Program-made: the position numbers and the translations under genes
Part shown: positions 16,554-24,801 of the stretch, one piece after another
Numbering within the stretch: position 1 is the first letter of the stretch
Layout: each line of letters opens with the position of its first letter
Notes under the pieces: generated by a model
What the model was told of the DNA's origin: nothing
Databases searched by the model: none
The model's input: only the letters and a program-made list of their open reading frames with translations
Assembly: GCF_902506145.1 (NCBI RefSeq)
Contig: NZ_LR733544.1
Location: forward strand, 1-64,000
Direction: 5' to 3'
From: Burkholderia sp. 8Y
Lineage (GTDB): Bacteria > Pseudomonadota > Gammaproteobacteria > Burkholderiales > Burkholderiaceae
Length of the DNA: 64,000 nt

Positions 16554-17015
16554 ATGTGCAAGTTTCTCTGCTCCGTGTTGCTTCTTTCGGTTCTAACTGG
16601 CTGCGCCACTGCAGACTTCGGTTCGCCGAACACCTATCAGCGCTACGACGTTCAACGCATCGGGCAATTCGAGCAGGCAACCATCCTGCGCGTGCGTCCG
16701 ATCACGATTGAGAGCAATTCCGACTCGTCGGGCATTTCCTCCATCGTCAGTGCAGCAGCGGGTGCCTTCCTGGGCTCGCAAGTCATCGGCAATGGTCGCG
16801 GCCGCTACATCGCAGGTGCGTTGTCAGGCTCCGCTTCGGGGCTGATCGCACAGCGTGTCAGTTCCGTGATGTCTCGCCACACCGGCGTGGAAGTCTTCCT
16901 TCGACGCGCCAACGGCCAAACCGTTGTCGTGACGCAGGTCGATGACCAGCAGTTCGCGCCCGGACAGCAGGTTTTCCTTGTCTCGAACGGGTCCGGCTAC
17001 CGGATCACCCACTAA
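16554..17015 (+). CDS. Outer-membrane lipoprotein, glycine-zipper type
   Basis: A 153-residue protein with a lipoprotein signal ending in lipobox LTGC (Cys17), so it is lipidated and likely outer-membrane anchored. Residues 55-100 hold small-residue-rich segments (SAAAGAFLGSQVIGNGRGRYIAGALSGSASG) of the SlyB/glycine-zipper 2TM kind. The C-terminal part is beta-rich (VVVTQVDDQQFAPGQQVFLV), as in SlyB-like proteins. It probably stabilises the envelope or helps plasmid-encoded surface structures. The start follows AGGTGATCC. Confidence 0.8.
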   Translation: MCKFLCSVLLLSVLTGCATADFGSPNTYQRYDVQRIGQFEQATILRVRPITIESNSDSSGISSIVSAAAGAFLGSQVIGNGRGRYIAGALSGSASGLIAQRVSSVMSRHTGVEVFLRRANGQTVVVTQVDDQQFAPGQQVFLVSNGSGYRITH

Positions 17016-17050
17016 CCGGCGAATCGCCGCAACCATCTGACGAGTTATCA

Positions 17051-17335
17051 ATGAACCACTATCAATTGATCGCCCACGGGCAGACGACGGGCTGGAATCC
17101 CTCGGCCAACGACGTGAACGGCAAAAACCTCTACGGGATGCTCCCGGTGGAAGTTGCTGCGCAGGCAGGAGACGTGGATGAGTTCGCGGCGATCGTGTCT
17201 CACCCCGAGTTCAGTCCGTTGGGCGCGCGGCCGGCTATGTTCGCCGAGGTTGGGCGGCTCAGCGACGGTTACGGCGACGCTAGCTTCAAACGCTTGAAGC
17301 CTGCGCTCGACGCTTACAAGGCGCGATTCCTCTAA
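17051..17335 (+). CDS. Hypothetical protein
   Basis: A 94-residue protein starting 35 nt after the lipoprotein gene. It has no membrane segment and no clear motif. The central VEVAAQAGDVDEFAAIVSHPEF has a loose ankyrin-like helix-turn-helix look. The SD is weak (GACGAG). Function unknown. Confidence 0.5.
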   Translation: MNHYQLIAHGQTTGWNPSANDVNGKNLYGMLPVEVAAQAGDVDEFAAIVSHPEFSPLGARPAMFAEVGRLSDGYGDASFKRLKPALDAYKARFL

Positions 17336-17385
17336 TCGGGCATCGCAGTACGTATCTTCTGAATGCGCGGTGAAAACCGCGCCAA

Positions 17386-17413
17386 CCCTTGCGGGGCAGG
17401 CTCCCCGCAAGGG
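17386..17413 (+). promoter_or_regulatory. Perfect 11-bp leader hairpin
   Basis: CCCTTGCGGGG (17386-17396) and CCCCGCAAGGG (17403-17413) pair perfectly across a 6-nt loop, 27 nt before the ATG at 17441. There is no T-run. The same AACCCTTG-type hairpin precedes the genes at 49652 and 50346. Confidence 0.65.
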
Positions 17414-17440
17414 ACCTGCCTCGTCTGCAATGAGGCAATC

Positions 17441-17839
17441 ATGAAATTTTTCCGAGTGTTCTATGCGGACCGCAGTAGTGCCAATGCCGGCGCGAAAGCG
17501 GCTCTGCAACGTCATGCGGCGCGCGTTCTGCGACGCGTCGCCCAGGACTTGCGTCTTCCGGCGCATGCGCACGAGATCGTCACCGATACGCGTCGCGGCA
17601 GTTCTGCGGTACGGGTGTCGTTGCGCACGGAGACGTTGTTTGTCGACGTGCTCGAGCGGCAAGGTGGTTCAGGTGTTGCGGTGTGCTTCAGAACCCGGCG
17701 CGGCCGCTCCGACCTCACGGGCGGTGGCGAGAACCACGTCGCCCTGACGCAACTTGAGACGCCCGCGGGCTATCGAGCGATGCTGGACGGCCTGCGTTTG
17801 GCTGGCGGCATTGACTTGAAGTGCGGAGGTCGTCGATGA
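17441..17839 (+). CDS. Hypothetical protein
   Basis: A 132-residue basic protein from ATG 17441 (SD GAGG at 17432-17435). A possible helix-rich N-terminus is followed by beta-strands (SAVRVSLRTETLFVDVLE). No membrane span is seen. Its stop overlaps the next start (ATGA at 17836), so the two are translationally coupled. Family not recognised. Confidence 0.55.
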   Translation: MKFFRVFYADRSSANAGAKAALQRHAARVLRRVAQDLRLPAHAHEIVTDTRRGSSAVRVSLRTETLFVDVLERQGGSGVAVCFRTRRGRSDLTGGGENHVALTQLETPAGYRAMLDGLRLAGGIDLKCGGRR

Positions 17840-18297
17840 AACTGGCGAAGGTGAAAGTCGAATACAGCTGTGGTTTGACTATCACGGAGACAGCATCAGT
17901 CGAAACAGTGACGGGCGCTGTGTTCCTGCCGCCGCGTCTAATAGCGTTACTCGAAGCGATGAATGGCTCGGAGTGTCCGCCGGTGTTCACGATGGACTAC
18001 GACGGGCACACCCTGCAGATACGCGCCGACGGCAGTAACTGGGAAGTGGCAGTTCCCACCGGGAACGGATCACGCTTGAAGCGATTGGTGGATTCGATCG
18101 CGTCTCCGACGAAAGGGCAACGTCAGCAAAATGGGCAGCTGCTCCACACTTTGTCAGCTGCTGCGATCGTCAGTGCAGCCGCAACCGTGCATTCCGCCAC
18201 GTCCTTTAGCTGGAATCTTGTCGGTTCCGTCGCGCTACAGGCGGGCGGCGCAGTGTTACTATGGTACGTAGGCTTTCGATGCATGAAAGGAGATTAA
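17836..18297 (+). CDS. Hypothetical membrane protein
   Basis: A 153-residue protein with a soluble beta-rich N-terminal domain of about 95 residues and two C-terminal hydrophobic helices (LSAAAIVSAAATV and LVGSVALQAGGAVLLWYVGF), consistent with an inner-membrane hairpin. It starts within the end of the preceding gene (SD GGAGGT) and is followed by a tiny membrane protein, giving a three-gene unit. Confidence 0.6.
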   Translation: MKLAKVKVEYSCGLTITETASVETVTGAVFLPPRLIALLEAMNGSECPPVFTMDYDGHTLQIRADGSNWEVAVPTGNGSRLKRLVDSIASPTKGQRQQNGQLLHTLSAAAIVSAAATVHSATSFSWNLVGSVALQAGGAVLLWYVGFRCMKGD

Positions 18298-18298
18298 T

Positions 18299-18409
18299 AT
18301 GACAACTGGCTTGGTTGTTTTTGGCTTCTCGGTCGTCATTTCCGCGTTCTTCTTGTGGACGAATCACAATGGGGAAAAGCGGGATCGCGAACGCGAGTGG
18401 GGCAAATGA
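18299..18409 (+). CDS. Tiny single-span membrane protein (36 residues)
   Basis: ATG 18299 lies behind a strong SD (AAAGGAGA). The sequence is one hydrophobic span (LVVFGFSVVISAFFLW) and then a highly charged tail (EKRDREREWGK), the classic form of a bacterial small membrane protein. It starts just after the stop of the two-span membrane protein and may be its partner. A terminator follows. Confidence 0.65.
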   Translation: MTTGLVVFGFSVVISAFFLWTNHNGEKRDREREWGK

Positions 18410-18443
18410 TTCGACACAGCGCAAGCTGAGTCCACAGACAAGA

Positions 18444-18471
18444 CCGCACCCTTTGGGGTGCGGTTTTTTTT
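18444..18471 (+). terminator. Terminator after the small-membrane-protein unit
   Basis: CCGCACCC (18444-18451) pairs with GGGTGCGG (18456-18463), followed by eight Ts. Confidence 0.9.
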
Positions 18472-18487
18472 CGACTTCCTTTTCTAG

Positions 18488-18507
18488 CGCGCCTTCGGCG
18501 CGTTTTT
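18488..18507 (+). terminator. Terminator-like hairpin abutting the next SD
   Basis: CGCGCC-TTC-GGCGCG (18488-18502) then TTTTT. The SD CAGGAG begins at 18513, and only 16 nt separate this hairpin from the terminator before it, so no promoter fits between it and the gene at 18525. Confidence 0.7.
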
Positions 18508-18524
18508 CATTTCAGGAGCTGGTT

Positions 18525-18983
18525 ATGTCTCAAGCAAACGCCGATGTGCTGTCGGGCGCTGTCAGCAACGGTATAGGCGTCGATGGCGTAGTCGATATCA
18601 GGTCAGTCGCCCGTCTGGACACCGACGGCAAAACGGTCGATCAGGTCTTCCAGGATCTGTGCCGCTTCGTGCGCGGAACGGAGCTCGAACCGGAGTGGCT
18701 TTGTCACGCAAGCCTGCAGGACGACGCGAACGAAGCCATGTACGGAGCGCGCCACAGCAGGCCGTGGCCCGAGCCGTCGTCATACGAACGAATCTCTGTT
18801 TCCGTGTGCATCGGAAACAGCGAGGGATGGCTCATTCATGTCGACTTCATCAGCCGACCGCAGCTTAGCGACTCGCTTGACCGCACCTACGCGATCATGC
18901 CGTTGCTCCGCGCGAAGGTTTTTTCGACTGACCACGCGTGGTCGCTCGCTCGTGTGATCGCCCGTCTAATCGACGCGGCGTAA
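18525..18983 (+). CDS. Hypothetical protein
   Basis: A 152-residue soluble protein from ATG 18525, SD CAGGAG. It has an alpha/beta look with a Trp-rich middle and a strand ISVSVCIGNSEGWLIHVDF. No motif is recognised. It sits directly behind two consecutive terminator-like hairpins. Confidence 0.55.
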   Translation: MSQANADVLSGAVSNGIGVDGVVDIRSVARLDTDGKTVDQVFQDLCRFVRGTELEPEWLCHASLQDDANEAMYGARHSRPWPEPSSYERISVSVCIGNSEGWLIHVDFISRPQLSDSLDRTYAIMPLLRAKVFSTDHAWSLARVIARLIDAA

Positions 18984-19054
18984 TCGCTTCTCAATTCTTA
19001 TCCGCGCCCGTTTCGGCGCACTTAACCCTTGCCGCGCATCGACCCGACAGGGAG

Positions 19055-19084
19055 CGATTGCCCGCAATTTCTCCGAGGCAATCG
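19055..19084 (+). promoter_or_regulatory. Stem overlapping the ribosome binding site
   Basis: CGATTGCC (19055-19062) pairs with GGCAATCG (19077-19084), four bases before the ATG at 19088. The candidate SD GAGG (19075-19078) enters the stem, so folding would hide the start site. A degenerate CCGCGCATCGACC element is at 19032-19044. Confidence 0.5.
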
Positions 19085-19087
19085 ACC

Positions 19088-20587
19088 ATGTATCAGCTTT
19101 CCTTCTCGGGCTCCGCCCATTCCTTCCGTACGATGCTCGAAGTGCTCCGTTTCCTGCGAGAAGACGCGAGCGTCGCAGCAGTCGACGCGGCAGAGATCTC
19201 ACTCACGTTCGTCAGCCACTCCGTATCCGTGACTCGCTATAACGGCACACTGACTGTTCGTCGGCCCGGGACGGCGACAAGCCTGTTCCTGTCGCTCATC
19301 GACGAAATCGACGCGGCCTACTTCAGACCGTCGTTCGCCGCGCTCGAAGCGTGGCAAATCCGGCGCGAGCACTGGCAACTGCTCTATCTGGCGTTCGATC
19401 TGGCGCGGGAGCCGCTGTATTTGTTCTCCTCGGATCAGATGGCGCAAGCCAACGAAGAGGCGGCGAAAACCGGCCGTCGCGGGCTAGACCTATTCGAGCT
19501 GCTGCAAGACGAGTCGCAGCGCCGGTTCGGGTTCCGTTACGCGGGCCCGCTTCTGGACAACCGGCAGAGCAACGGTCGGCACGAGGTTCATGTGGCCTAC
19601 GCGCTCGCGGCGGGCAAGCCCGTTCCGCAGGCGGTGATCGATGACTACGCTTCGTTGTCGAAGTTCGATTCCGACTTGCAATGGGCCAAGCCGCTTCTCG
19701 CCGTGCCGGAGTTGCGTGGTGCGTTGCCGCTTGCGAAGCTCGTGCCGCTCGCAACGGTGATGCGTCATTCGAAGCAGGCGATCACCTCCGACAATGCCGC
19801 GCTGCTCGCGATGTTAATGGGTCTGGTCCCGAACTCGGCAACCACGGTCGAAGTCGACGACTTGCTGTACGCGAAGGGCATTCTCGAAGCGCATCCTTTG
19901 CCTGAGGCGTACCTGAAGCCCGTCGATGTCGGCCTGCCAACCTGCCAGTTCGCGGAAGTGCTGCGGCGTACGCTCGCCGATAGAGTGCGGGACAACCGGC
20001 TGGCGGAACTGGAGCAGGCACGGAAGTCGGGCAGCATCAGCGCACGCCGCTTCCAGCTCGACTCGCAACTGGCCATCGTCGATCACGGTAGGCATACGCA
20101 CACGTTCGCCAACGAGTTTGCGAAAGCAGTGCAGACGGCCGACATGTCCCATCTGCTCAGCATTCTGGATAGGCCAGACGACGCTAACCGGGCGACTAAG
20201 CAAGCGGTCCGTGAGGTGTTCGGCATCAAGCTCATCGGTGTTCGCGCAGCGGCTCGACGCCGGGGCGTTTTCCAACTGGCAGGCATGGACGCCGTTCAGC
20301 AAGCAGAGTGGGAGGCGTTGTCGGTTTCCCAACGCGAGGCAAGGCGCGTCGCCCGCGAGGTTGCGCGTGCTCGCGAGGCAGCCCAGATGTCTCGGGTTCG
20401 CACAGCAGACGGTGCTGTGCTGACCGGTGCAGAGTGGGTGGATCGAACGATCGCGGAAGGCTTTACGCAGATCGCGGACGTGCGGCAAGGAGCGAGCGTG
20501 CGTTATGCGCTCGCTGACCCGGTCCGGAATCTGCAGGTCTCGCTTCGCGCGAACGACGGCACACTCGCGTATGCGCGTGTCGCTTGA
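19088..20587 (+). CDS. Large hypothetical protein
   Basis: A 499-residue soluble protein. It has an N-terminal alpha/beta part, a long helical middle and a charged helical stretch around residues 420-450 (Arg/Glu/Ala-rich, coiled-coil-like, REARRVAREVARAREAAQ). The C-terminus returns to beta-strands. I see no nucleotide-binding or nuclease motif. It is monocistronic, bounded by its own structured leader and a terminator at 20618. Function unknown. Confidence 0.6.
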   Translation: MYQLSFSGSAHSFRTMLEVLRFLREDASVAAVDAAEISLTFVSHSVSVTRYNGTLTVRRPGTATSLFLSLIDEIDAAYFRPSFAALEAWQIRREHWQLLYLAFDLAREPLYLFSSDQMAQANEEAAKTGRRGLDLFELLQDESQRRFGFRYAGPLLDNRQSNGRHEVHVAYALAAGKPVPQAVIDDYASLSKFDSDLQWAKPLLAVPELRGALPLAKLVPLATVMRHSKQAITSDNAALLAMLMGLVPNSATTVEVDDLLYAKGILEAHPLPEAYLKPVDVGLPTCQFAEVLRRTLADRVRDNRLAELEQARKSGSISARRFQLDSQLAIVDHGRHTHTFANEFAKAVQTADMSHLLSILDRPDDANRATKQAVREVFGIKLIGVRAAARRRGVFQLAGMDAVQQAEWEALSVSQREARRVAREVARAREAAQMSRVRTADGAVLTGAEWVDRTIAEGFTQIADVRQGASVRYALADPVRNLQVSLRANDGTLAYARVA

Positions 20588-20617
20588 ACAGCGCGCAAGC
20601 TGATTCTCTTTCTACCA

Positions 20618-20642
20618 ACCCGGCTACGTGCCGGGTTTTTTT
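20618..20642 (+). terminator. Rho-independent terminator
   Basis: ACCCGGC (20618-20624) pairs with GCCGGGT (20630-20636), followed by T residues to 20642. It ends the gene at 19088. Confidence 0.85.
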
Positions 20643-20736
20643 CGTCACGCTGGCCGTCGGGATGGCTTAAGGCACCATTAATTAGTGACCTTTGCACGGA
20701 TTGACTGACCGCACGGCCCCTACACTGCATCTATCA

Positions 20737-20783
20737 CCCGCGTCACTGACGCATCGACCCAGCCGGCTTCGAGCCGGCTTTTT
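20737..20783 (+). promoter_or_regulatory. Leader motif copy 3 with attached terminator
   Basis: GCGTC (20740-20744), ACT, GACGC (20748-20752), then ATCGACC, followed at once by AGCCGGCT-TCG-AGCCGGCT (20761-20779) and a T-run to 20783. Motif plus terminator form a compact module upstream of the MoxR operon. A further hairpin (GGGAC/GTCCC) lies at about 20800-20812. TTGACT at 20701 and TACACT at 20721 are possible promoter boxes, with a short 14-bp spacer. Confidence 0.6.
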
Positions 20784-20853
20784 CATATCTTGCCCCTAAG
20801 GGACCACGTCCCTACGGGCGTAGTCTTTATGGGGCTTCTCTTTGGAAGCCATC

Positions 20854-21879
20854 ATGAAAGTCACGCCCGCTCAACTCACCGAACTCCTCTCGCTGTACGT
20901 GCCGAAGCGTCTGCCGGTGCTCATCACTGGCCGCCCCGGCATCGGCAAGAGCGACATCATCGAACAGACCGCGCATGCGACTGATCACGAACTGCTGATC
21001 AGCCACCCGGTTGTCGAGGATCCGACCGACTCGAAAGGGTTGCCGTTTCCCTCGCCCGATGGCACGACCGCCAAGTTCCTGCCGTTCGGGGACTTGGAAC
21101 GCGCGATGACCGCCAGACGCCCGCTGATCTGGTTTCTGGACGACCTCGGGCAGGCCTCGCCCGCCGTGCAAGCCGCGAAGATGCAATTGCTGCTCGCGCG
21201 GCGCGTCGGCGAGCACGTCTTGCCGCCGCAGGTGACGTTTCTCGCGGCCACGAACCGCCGCACCGACAACGCTGGGGTCTCGGGGATTCTCGATCCGGTG
21301 ATTTCGCGTTTCGCCACGGTGGTCGAGCTCGAACCGACCATCGACGACTGGACGCAGTGGGCCGTGCGCGAAAACATCCCGCCCGCGCTCATCGCGTTCC
21401 TGCGCTTCCGCCCGGACTTGCTGTCCGTGCAGAAGACGTCGCGCGATATCGAAAACGCACCGAGCCCGCGTAGCTGGGGGTTCGTCGCGAAGACGATGGA
21501 CGTCGTGCCGAAGCACCTGGAGCACATCTCCTACGCCGGTTCGGTTGGAGAGGGGGCCGCGACGGAACTGGTCGCGTTCCTTCAGATCTTCCGCGAACTG
21601 CCGAATCCGGACGCGATCCTTCTCGCGCCCGACACGGCCATGATCCCGTCGACGCCCTCGGCGTTGTACGCAATCGCAGCGGCGCTCGCCGCACGGGCGA
21701 CGGAGAACAACTTCGATCGCGTCGTGCGCTACACCGAGCGTCTGATCGGCGAAGGCCACCGCGAGTTTGCGGCGCTGCTCGTGCGAGACGCTGTCCAACG
21801 CTGGCCGAAGATCCAGAACTCGTATGCATTCATTGGCGCGCAAGGCGGGGAGATCGGCAAGATCATCCGCGGCGAGTAA
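20854..21879 (+). CDS. MoxR-family AAA+ ATPase
   Basis: A 341-residue AAA+ ATPase. Walker A is GRPGIGKS (26-33), Walker B is IWFLDDLGQ near 92-100, and sensor 1 is FLAATNRR. Overall it is closest to the MoxR branch, which acts with VWA proteins as metal- or protein-loading chaperones. I used ATG 20854; TTG 20842 is a possible earlier start. It is the first gene of a three-gene set with DUF3150 and a metallopeptidase/VWA protein. The next gene follows after a terminator-like hairpin. Confidence 0.88.
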   Translation: MKVTPAQLTELLSLYVPKRLPVLITGRPGIGKSDIIEQTAHATDHELLISHPVVEDPTDSKGLPFPSPDGTTAKFLPFGDLERAMTARRPLIWFLDDLGQASPAVQAAKMQLLLARRVGEHVLPPQVTFLAATNRRTDNAGVSGILDPVISRFATVVELEPTIDDWTQWAVRENIPPALIAFLRFRPDLLSVQKTSRDIENAPSPRSWGFVAKTMDVVPKHLEHISYAGSVGEGAATELVAFLQIFRELPNPDAILLAPDTAMIPSTPSALYAIAAALAARATENNFDRVVRYTERLIGEGHREFAALLVRDAVQRWPKIQNSYAFIGAQGGEIGKIIRGE

Positions 21880-21915
21880 CCAAGCAATACCCCCTTTCTC
21901 AGCTTCACCCATGTT

Positions 21916-21951
21916 GGCCCTGTTGCGTCTTCGGACGCGCAGGGCCTTTTT
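21916..21951 (+). terminator. Terminator-like hairpin before the DUF3150 gene
   Basis: GGCCCTG (21916-21922) pairs with CAGGGCC (21940-21946). The inner stem is GCGTC-TTCG-GACGC, the same arms as the recurring leader motif, and the hairpin ends in TTTTT. The next start is 37 nt downstream. Confidence 0.75.
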
Positions 21952-21988
21952 CTTTGTTTGATCCATTCCATTTCTACGAGGTTTTCTC

Positions 21989-22903
21989 ATGGACATCACT
22001 TCCATCCAATCGAAGGTCATGCTCTGCTCGGTCACGATTTCCACATGGGTCGCCCGCCGTTTCGACGGCAAGGTGACGCAGGAAGTCGAGAGTAAGCACC
22101 ACGCAAAGGGCATCGGCAGATTCAACAAACGCCTGCTGCCCGAGCACGCGCCGAGCTTCGCAGAAGTCGTGACGCTCGCCGGCCGCATCCGCTCGTACTT
22201 CTACGACCACACGCTGAAGTACGATCAGTTGGGAGTGCGGCTGCTGCCGACGATGGTCTACATGGACTTCGCCGAAAAAATGCGCTCGTTAAAAGACGAG
22301 TTCGACTTGGCGGTTTCCGTGTTCCTCACCGACTACCTGAATCTCAAGGAGGCGGCTCGCGAAGAACTGAACGGACTTTTCAACGAGGCGGACTATCCGA
22401 CCCTCGCCGAGCTGTCCACGAAGTTCGGCGTGAAGATGGCGGTTCTGCCGTTCCCCGATGCCAGTCAGTTCGGCGTCGAGCTTCCGGCGAACGTGCTCAA
22501 CACGCTCAGGAGCGAGTTGGACCAGCACGTTCTGGCTTCCATCACGACCGCGAACGAGGACTTGGTGCGGCGTCTGTACGAAGCCGTCTCGCAGATGGCT
22601 AATCGTTTGTACGCGACCGGCAACGTCCGGCTGGACGTGGCCAACAATGTGCGCGAACTCTGCGCCTTGCTGCCGAAGCTGAACTTCGCGAACGACCCGC
22701 AGCTCACGCACATCCTCGAGCAGGCCAAGACGCATCTGGCCGTGCACACGGGGGCGGAGTTGAAGGATTCGCGCGTGCTTCGTTCTCAGGTGGCCAGCAA
22801 GGCACAGGAGATCGAAGGGCTGATGGCCGCGTTCATGGGCATGCAGCCGGAGCCGATGGAAGTCGAGTCGGCCGGTGCAAGCCAACTGCGCCTCGTCGCG
22901 TAA
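21989..22903 (+). CDS. DUF3150 domain protein
   Basis: A 304-residue protein starting MDITSIQSKVMLCSVTISTWVARRFD, with a following VTQEVESKHHAKGIGRFNKRLLP. This is the recognisable opening of DUF3150 proteins, which occur beside MoxR ATPases and VWA proteins on phages and plasmids. It is mostly helical and soluble. The start follows GAGG at 21977-21980. The biochemical role is unknown; context suggests an adaptor or substrate of the MoxR/VWA pair. Confidence 0.82.
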   Translation: MDITSIQSKVMLCSVTISTWVARRFDGKVTQEVESKHHAKGIGRFNKRLLPEHAPSFAEVVTLAGRIRSYFYDHTLKYDQLGVRLLPTMVYMDFAEKMRSLKDEFDLAVSVFLTDYLNLKEAAREELNGLFNEADYPTLAELSTKFGVKMAVLPFPDASQFGVELPANVLNTLRSELDQHVLASITTANEDLVRRLYEAVSQMANRLYATGNVRLDVANNVRELCALLPKLNFANDPQLTHILEQAKTHLAVHTGAELKDSRVLRSQVASKAQEIEGLMAAFMGMQPEPMEVESAGASQLRLVA

Positions 22904-22912
22904 GGGGGCGTC

Positions 22913-24229
22913 ATGGACCGCACCGATGTTGTGCTGGGCAGTAGCGCGGTCCATCCGCGCATTGCCCGGCAGCGCACCGAGCTCGTGCTCTCGCAACCGT
23001 TCTTCGGAGCGCTCGCGCTCCGATTGAACGTTCGCGAGGATCCGTCGGCTAAGACTTTCTGGGTCGACGGCGAGACGCTGGGCTACAACCCGACGTACAT
23101 GGAGTCGCTCAGTGACCTCGAGGTGCGCGGCGTTGTTGCGCACGAGGTGCTGCACGTGGCGAATGGCCACTGCTGGCGTCAGGGCGCGCGCGATCCCGAC
23201 CGATGGAACGATGCCTGTGACTACGCGATCAACCCGATCGTGCTGTCGTCGGGCATGGTGCTGCCAAAAGGCGCGCTCGTCGATGCGCGCTATACGGGCA
23301 AGTCGGCCGAGGAGATCTACGGTTTGCTGATGCAGGAGGCCAAGCAAAAGCAACAACAGCCGCCGCAGCAGCATCAGCAACAGCCGCAGAACCAACAGCC
23401 GCAGCAGCCGCAGCCGGGTCCGCAAGATCAGCCGCAGCCGGGTCAGCCAGACCAGCAGCAGCCGAACGGCGGCCAAGCTCCGAAGCCCGGTGGCCAGAAC
23501 GGCACCGCGCCTGGACAGTCGCCCGCCGACCAGCCAGCGAAGCCAGGATCTTTCGGCGAAGTGCGACCCTACAAAGGGCCGGACAAGCCGGTGAAGGAAG
23601 CCGAGTGGAAGGTTGCCGTCACGCAAGCAGCGAAAGCGGCGGCGATGCGCGGCAAGCTCCCCGGCGATCTGCGGGCCATGGCTGGTGAAGCCGTTTGGCC
23701 TGTGGTGGACTGGCGTGCGGTGCTGCATCGCTTCGCGCAGCAGTCGTCGCCGTCGGACTACAGCTTCGCGACGCCTAACCGCCGGTATCTGCACCTCGGG
23801 TTTTATCTGCCCGCGCTGCACACACCGGCGATCGGCGACGCAGTCTTCGTGCGTGACTCCAGCGGCTCGGTGTTCGACGAGACGCAGGCGCAGTTTGACG
23901 CGGAGATCCTCGCGGTTTTCCACTCGTTGAAGCCCGCGCGGCTAGTCGTGATGGACTGCGACACGCGCGTCACGCAGGTGCAGATCTTCGAGCGAGGCGA
24001 CTCGCCCGAGATCAAGCCTGTGCGCGGTGGGGGCGGGACGGCGTTCGTCGACCCGTTCAACCGTGTCGCGCAAGACGGCATGAACCCCGCCTTTCTGGTC
24101 TATCTGACAGATATGGTGGGACGCTTCCCAACGGTCGCGCCGCATTACCCAGTGTTGTGGGCGTCGACCACGCCTTTGACACGGGCCCGCAAAGCGCCGT
24201 TCGGCGGAACGATGGAGGTGATCTGCTAG
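22913..24229 (+). CDS. DUF2201-type metallopeptidase/VWA protein
   Basis: A 438-residue protein. The N-terminal domain has a zinc-type motif HEVLHVANGH (His77, Glu78, His81, His86), as in DUF2201 putative metallopeptidases. Residues 143-210 are a low-complexity Gln/Pro/Gly linker. The C-terminal VWA-like domain has MIDAS motif DSSGS (315-319) and the later GGGGTAF loop. With MoxR and DUF3150 it makes a complete ATPase-adaptor-VWA set. It starts 9 nt after DUF3150 and ends before a strong terminator. The substrate is unknown. Confidence 0.85.
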   Translation: MDRTDVVLGSSAVHPRIARQRTELVLSQPFFGALALRLNVREDPSAKTFWVDGETLGYNPTYMESLSDLEVRGVVAHEVLHVANGHCWRQGARDPDRWNDACDYAINPIVLSSGMVLPKGALVDARYTGKSAEEIYGLLMQEAKQKQQQPPQQHQQQPQNQQPQQPQPGPQDQPQPGQPDQQQPNGGQAPKPGGQNGTAPGQSPADQPAKPGSFGEVRPYKGPDKPVKEAEWKVAVTQAAKAAAMRGKLPGDLRAMAGEAVWPVVDWRAVLHRFAQQSSPSDYSFATPNRRYLHLGFYLPALHTPAIGDAVFVRDSSGSVFDETQAQFDAEILAVFHSLKPARLVVMDCDTRVTQVQIFERGDSPEIKPVRGGGGTAFVDPFNRVAQDGMNPAFLVYLTDMVGRFPTVAPHYPVLWASTTPLTRARKAPFGGTMEVIC

Positions 24230-24265
24230 TCCCCGGCTTTGGCCGAGCATTCCCTGAGGAATGAA

Positions 24266-24291
24266 AGCCCGGCATTGCCGGGCTTTTTTTT
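24266..24291 (+). terminator. Terminator after the MoxR operon
   Basis: AGCCCGGC (24266-24273) pairs with GCCGGGCT (24277-24284), followed by eight Ts. The neighbouring minus-strand gene converges on it. Confidence 0.9.
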
Positions 24292-24307
24292 CGACTGCGC
24301 GCGAGTT

Positions 24308-24775
24308 TCAGGCGCGGCGTTTCTGCAGCGGCTGGTAAGCCTCGCCGCCTTTGAACCTTTCCAGACGGTCGCTTGCGGTGGTTAGCGCGCCGAGCGTCGC
24401 GCTATGGAGTTGACGATCGTACATGCTGACGATCGCAGTCAGCAGCGCAAACGCAGCGTCGGAGGCGACACTCCACGTTCCGGTCCGCCTGCCGCCTTCG
24501 GACACTTGAGCCATGGCCCTGTCGGCCGCCAGCAGCGATTCGTGCGAAAACTCGCCGTGGCCCGCCTCGCTGAGAAACTTGCCGAGCAACACGACTTCGG
24601 TGATGTGTTGCGCGGGGCCGATGTGGTCGCAGGCACCGCGGATCGCTTCCAACGACAGGTGGGCACGAAGCGCGAGGTCATCGGCGACGGCACGCGGGAT
24701 CGGGAGCAATTGCGCCTTGGTCAGGCGCGCACGAGCCGCTTGAGCGGAGCGTTGGAACGGAAGGGTGCGAGACAT
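24308..24775 (-). CDS. Hypothetical plasmid protein
   Basis: A 155-residue helical protein from MSRTLPFQ at 24775, preceded by a weak SD. It has LTKAQLLPIPRAVADDLALRAHL, a block I associate with small plasmid/ICE proteins of unknown role. No membrane segment or clear DNA-binding motif is seen. It lies 26 nt downstream of the zinc-finger gene on the same strand and is probably co-transcribed with it. Confidence 0.6.
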   Translation of the reverse strand: MSRTLPFQRSAQAARARLTKAQLLPIPRAVADDLALRAHLSLEAIRGACDHIGPAQHITEVVLLGKFLSEAGHGEFSHESLLAADRAMAQVSEGGRRTGTWSVASDAAFALLTAIVSMYDRQLHSATLGALTTASDRLERFKGGEAYQPLQKRRA

Positions 24776-24801
24776 AGCAAACGTTTGATTGACTGCCCGT
24801 G

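Noticed and set aside
23340..23560. Tandem CAGCAG-like repeats as a possible CRISPR or minisatellite
   Set aside because: They encode the Gln/Pro linker of the VWA protein; there are no regular spacers.
22289..23923. A 544-codon minus-strand frame antisense to DUF3150 and the VWA gene
   Set aside because: Composition is Arg/Leu/His-rich with no motif, while the plus strand has clear HEVLH and MIDAS motifs.
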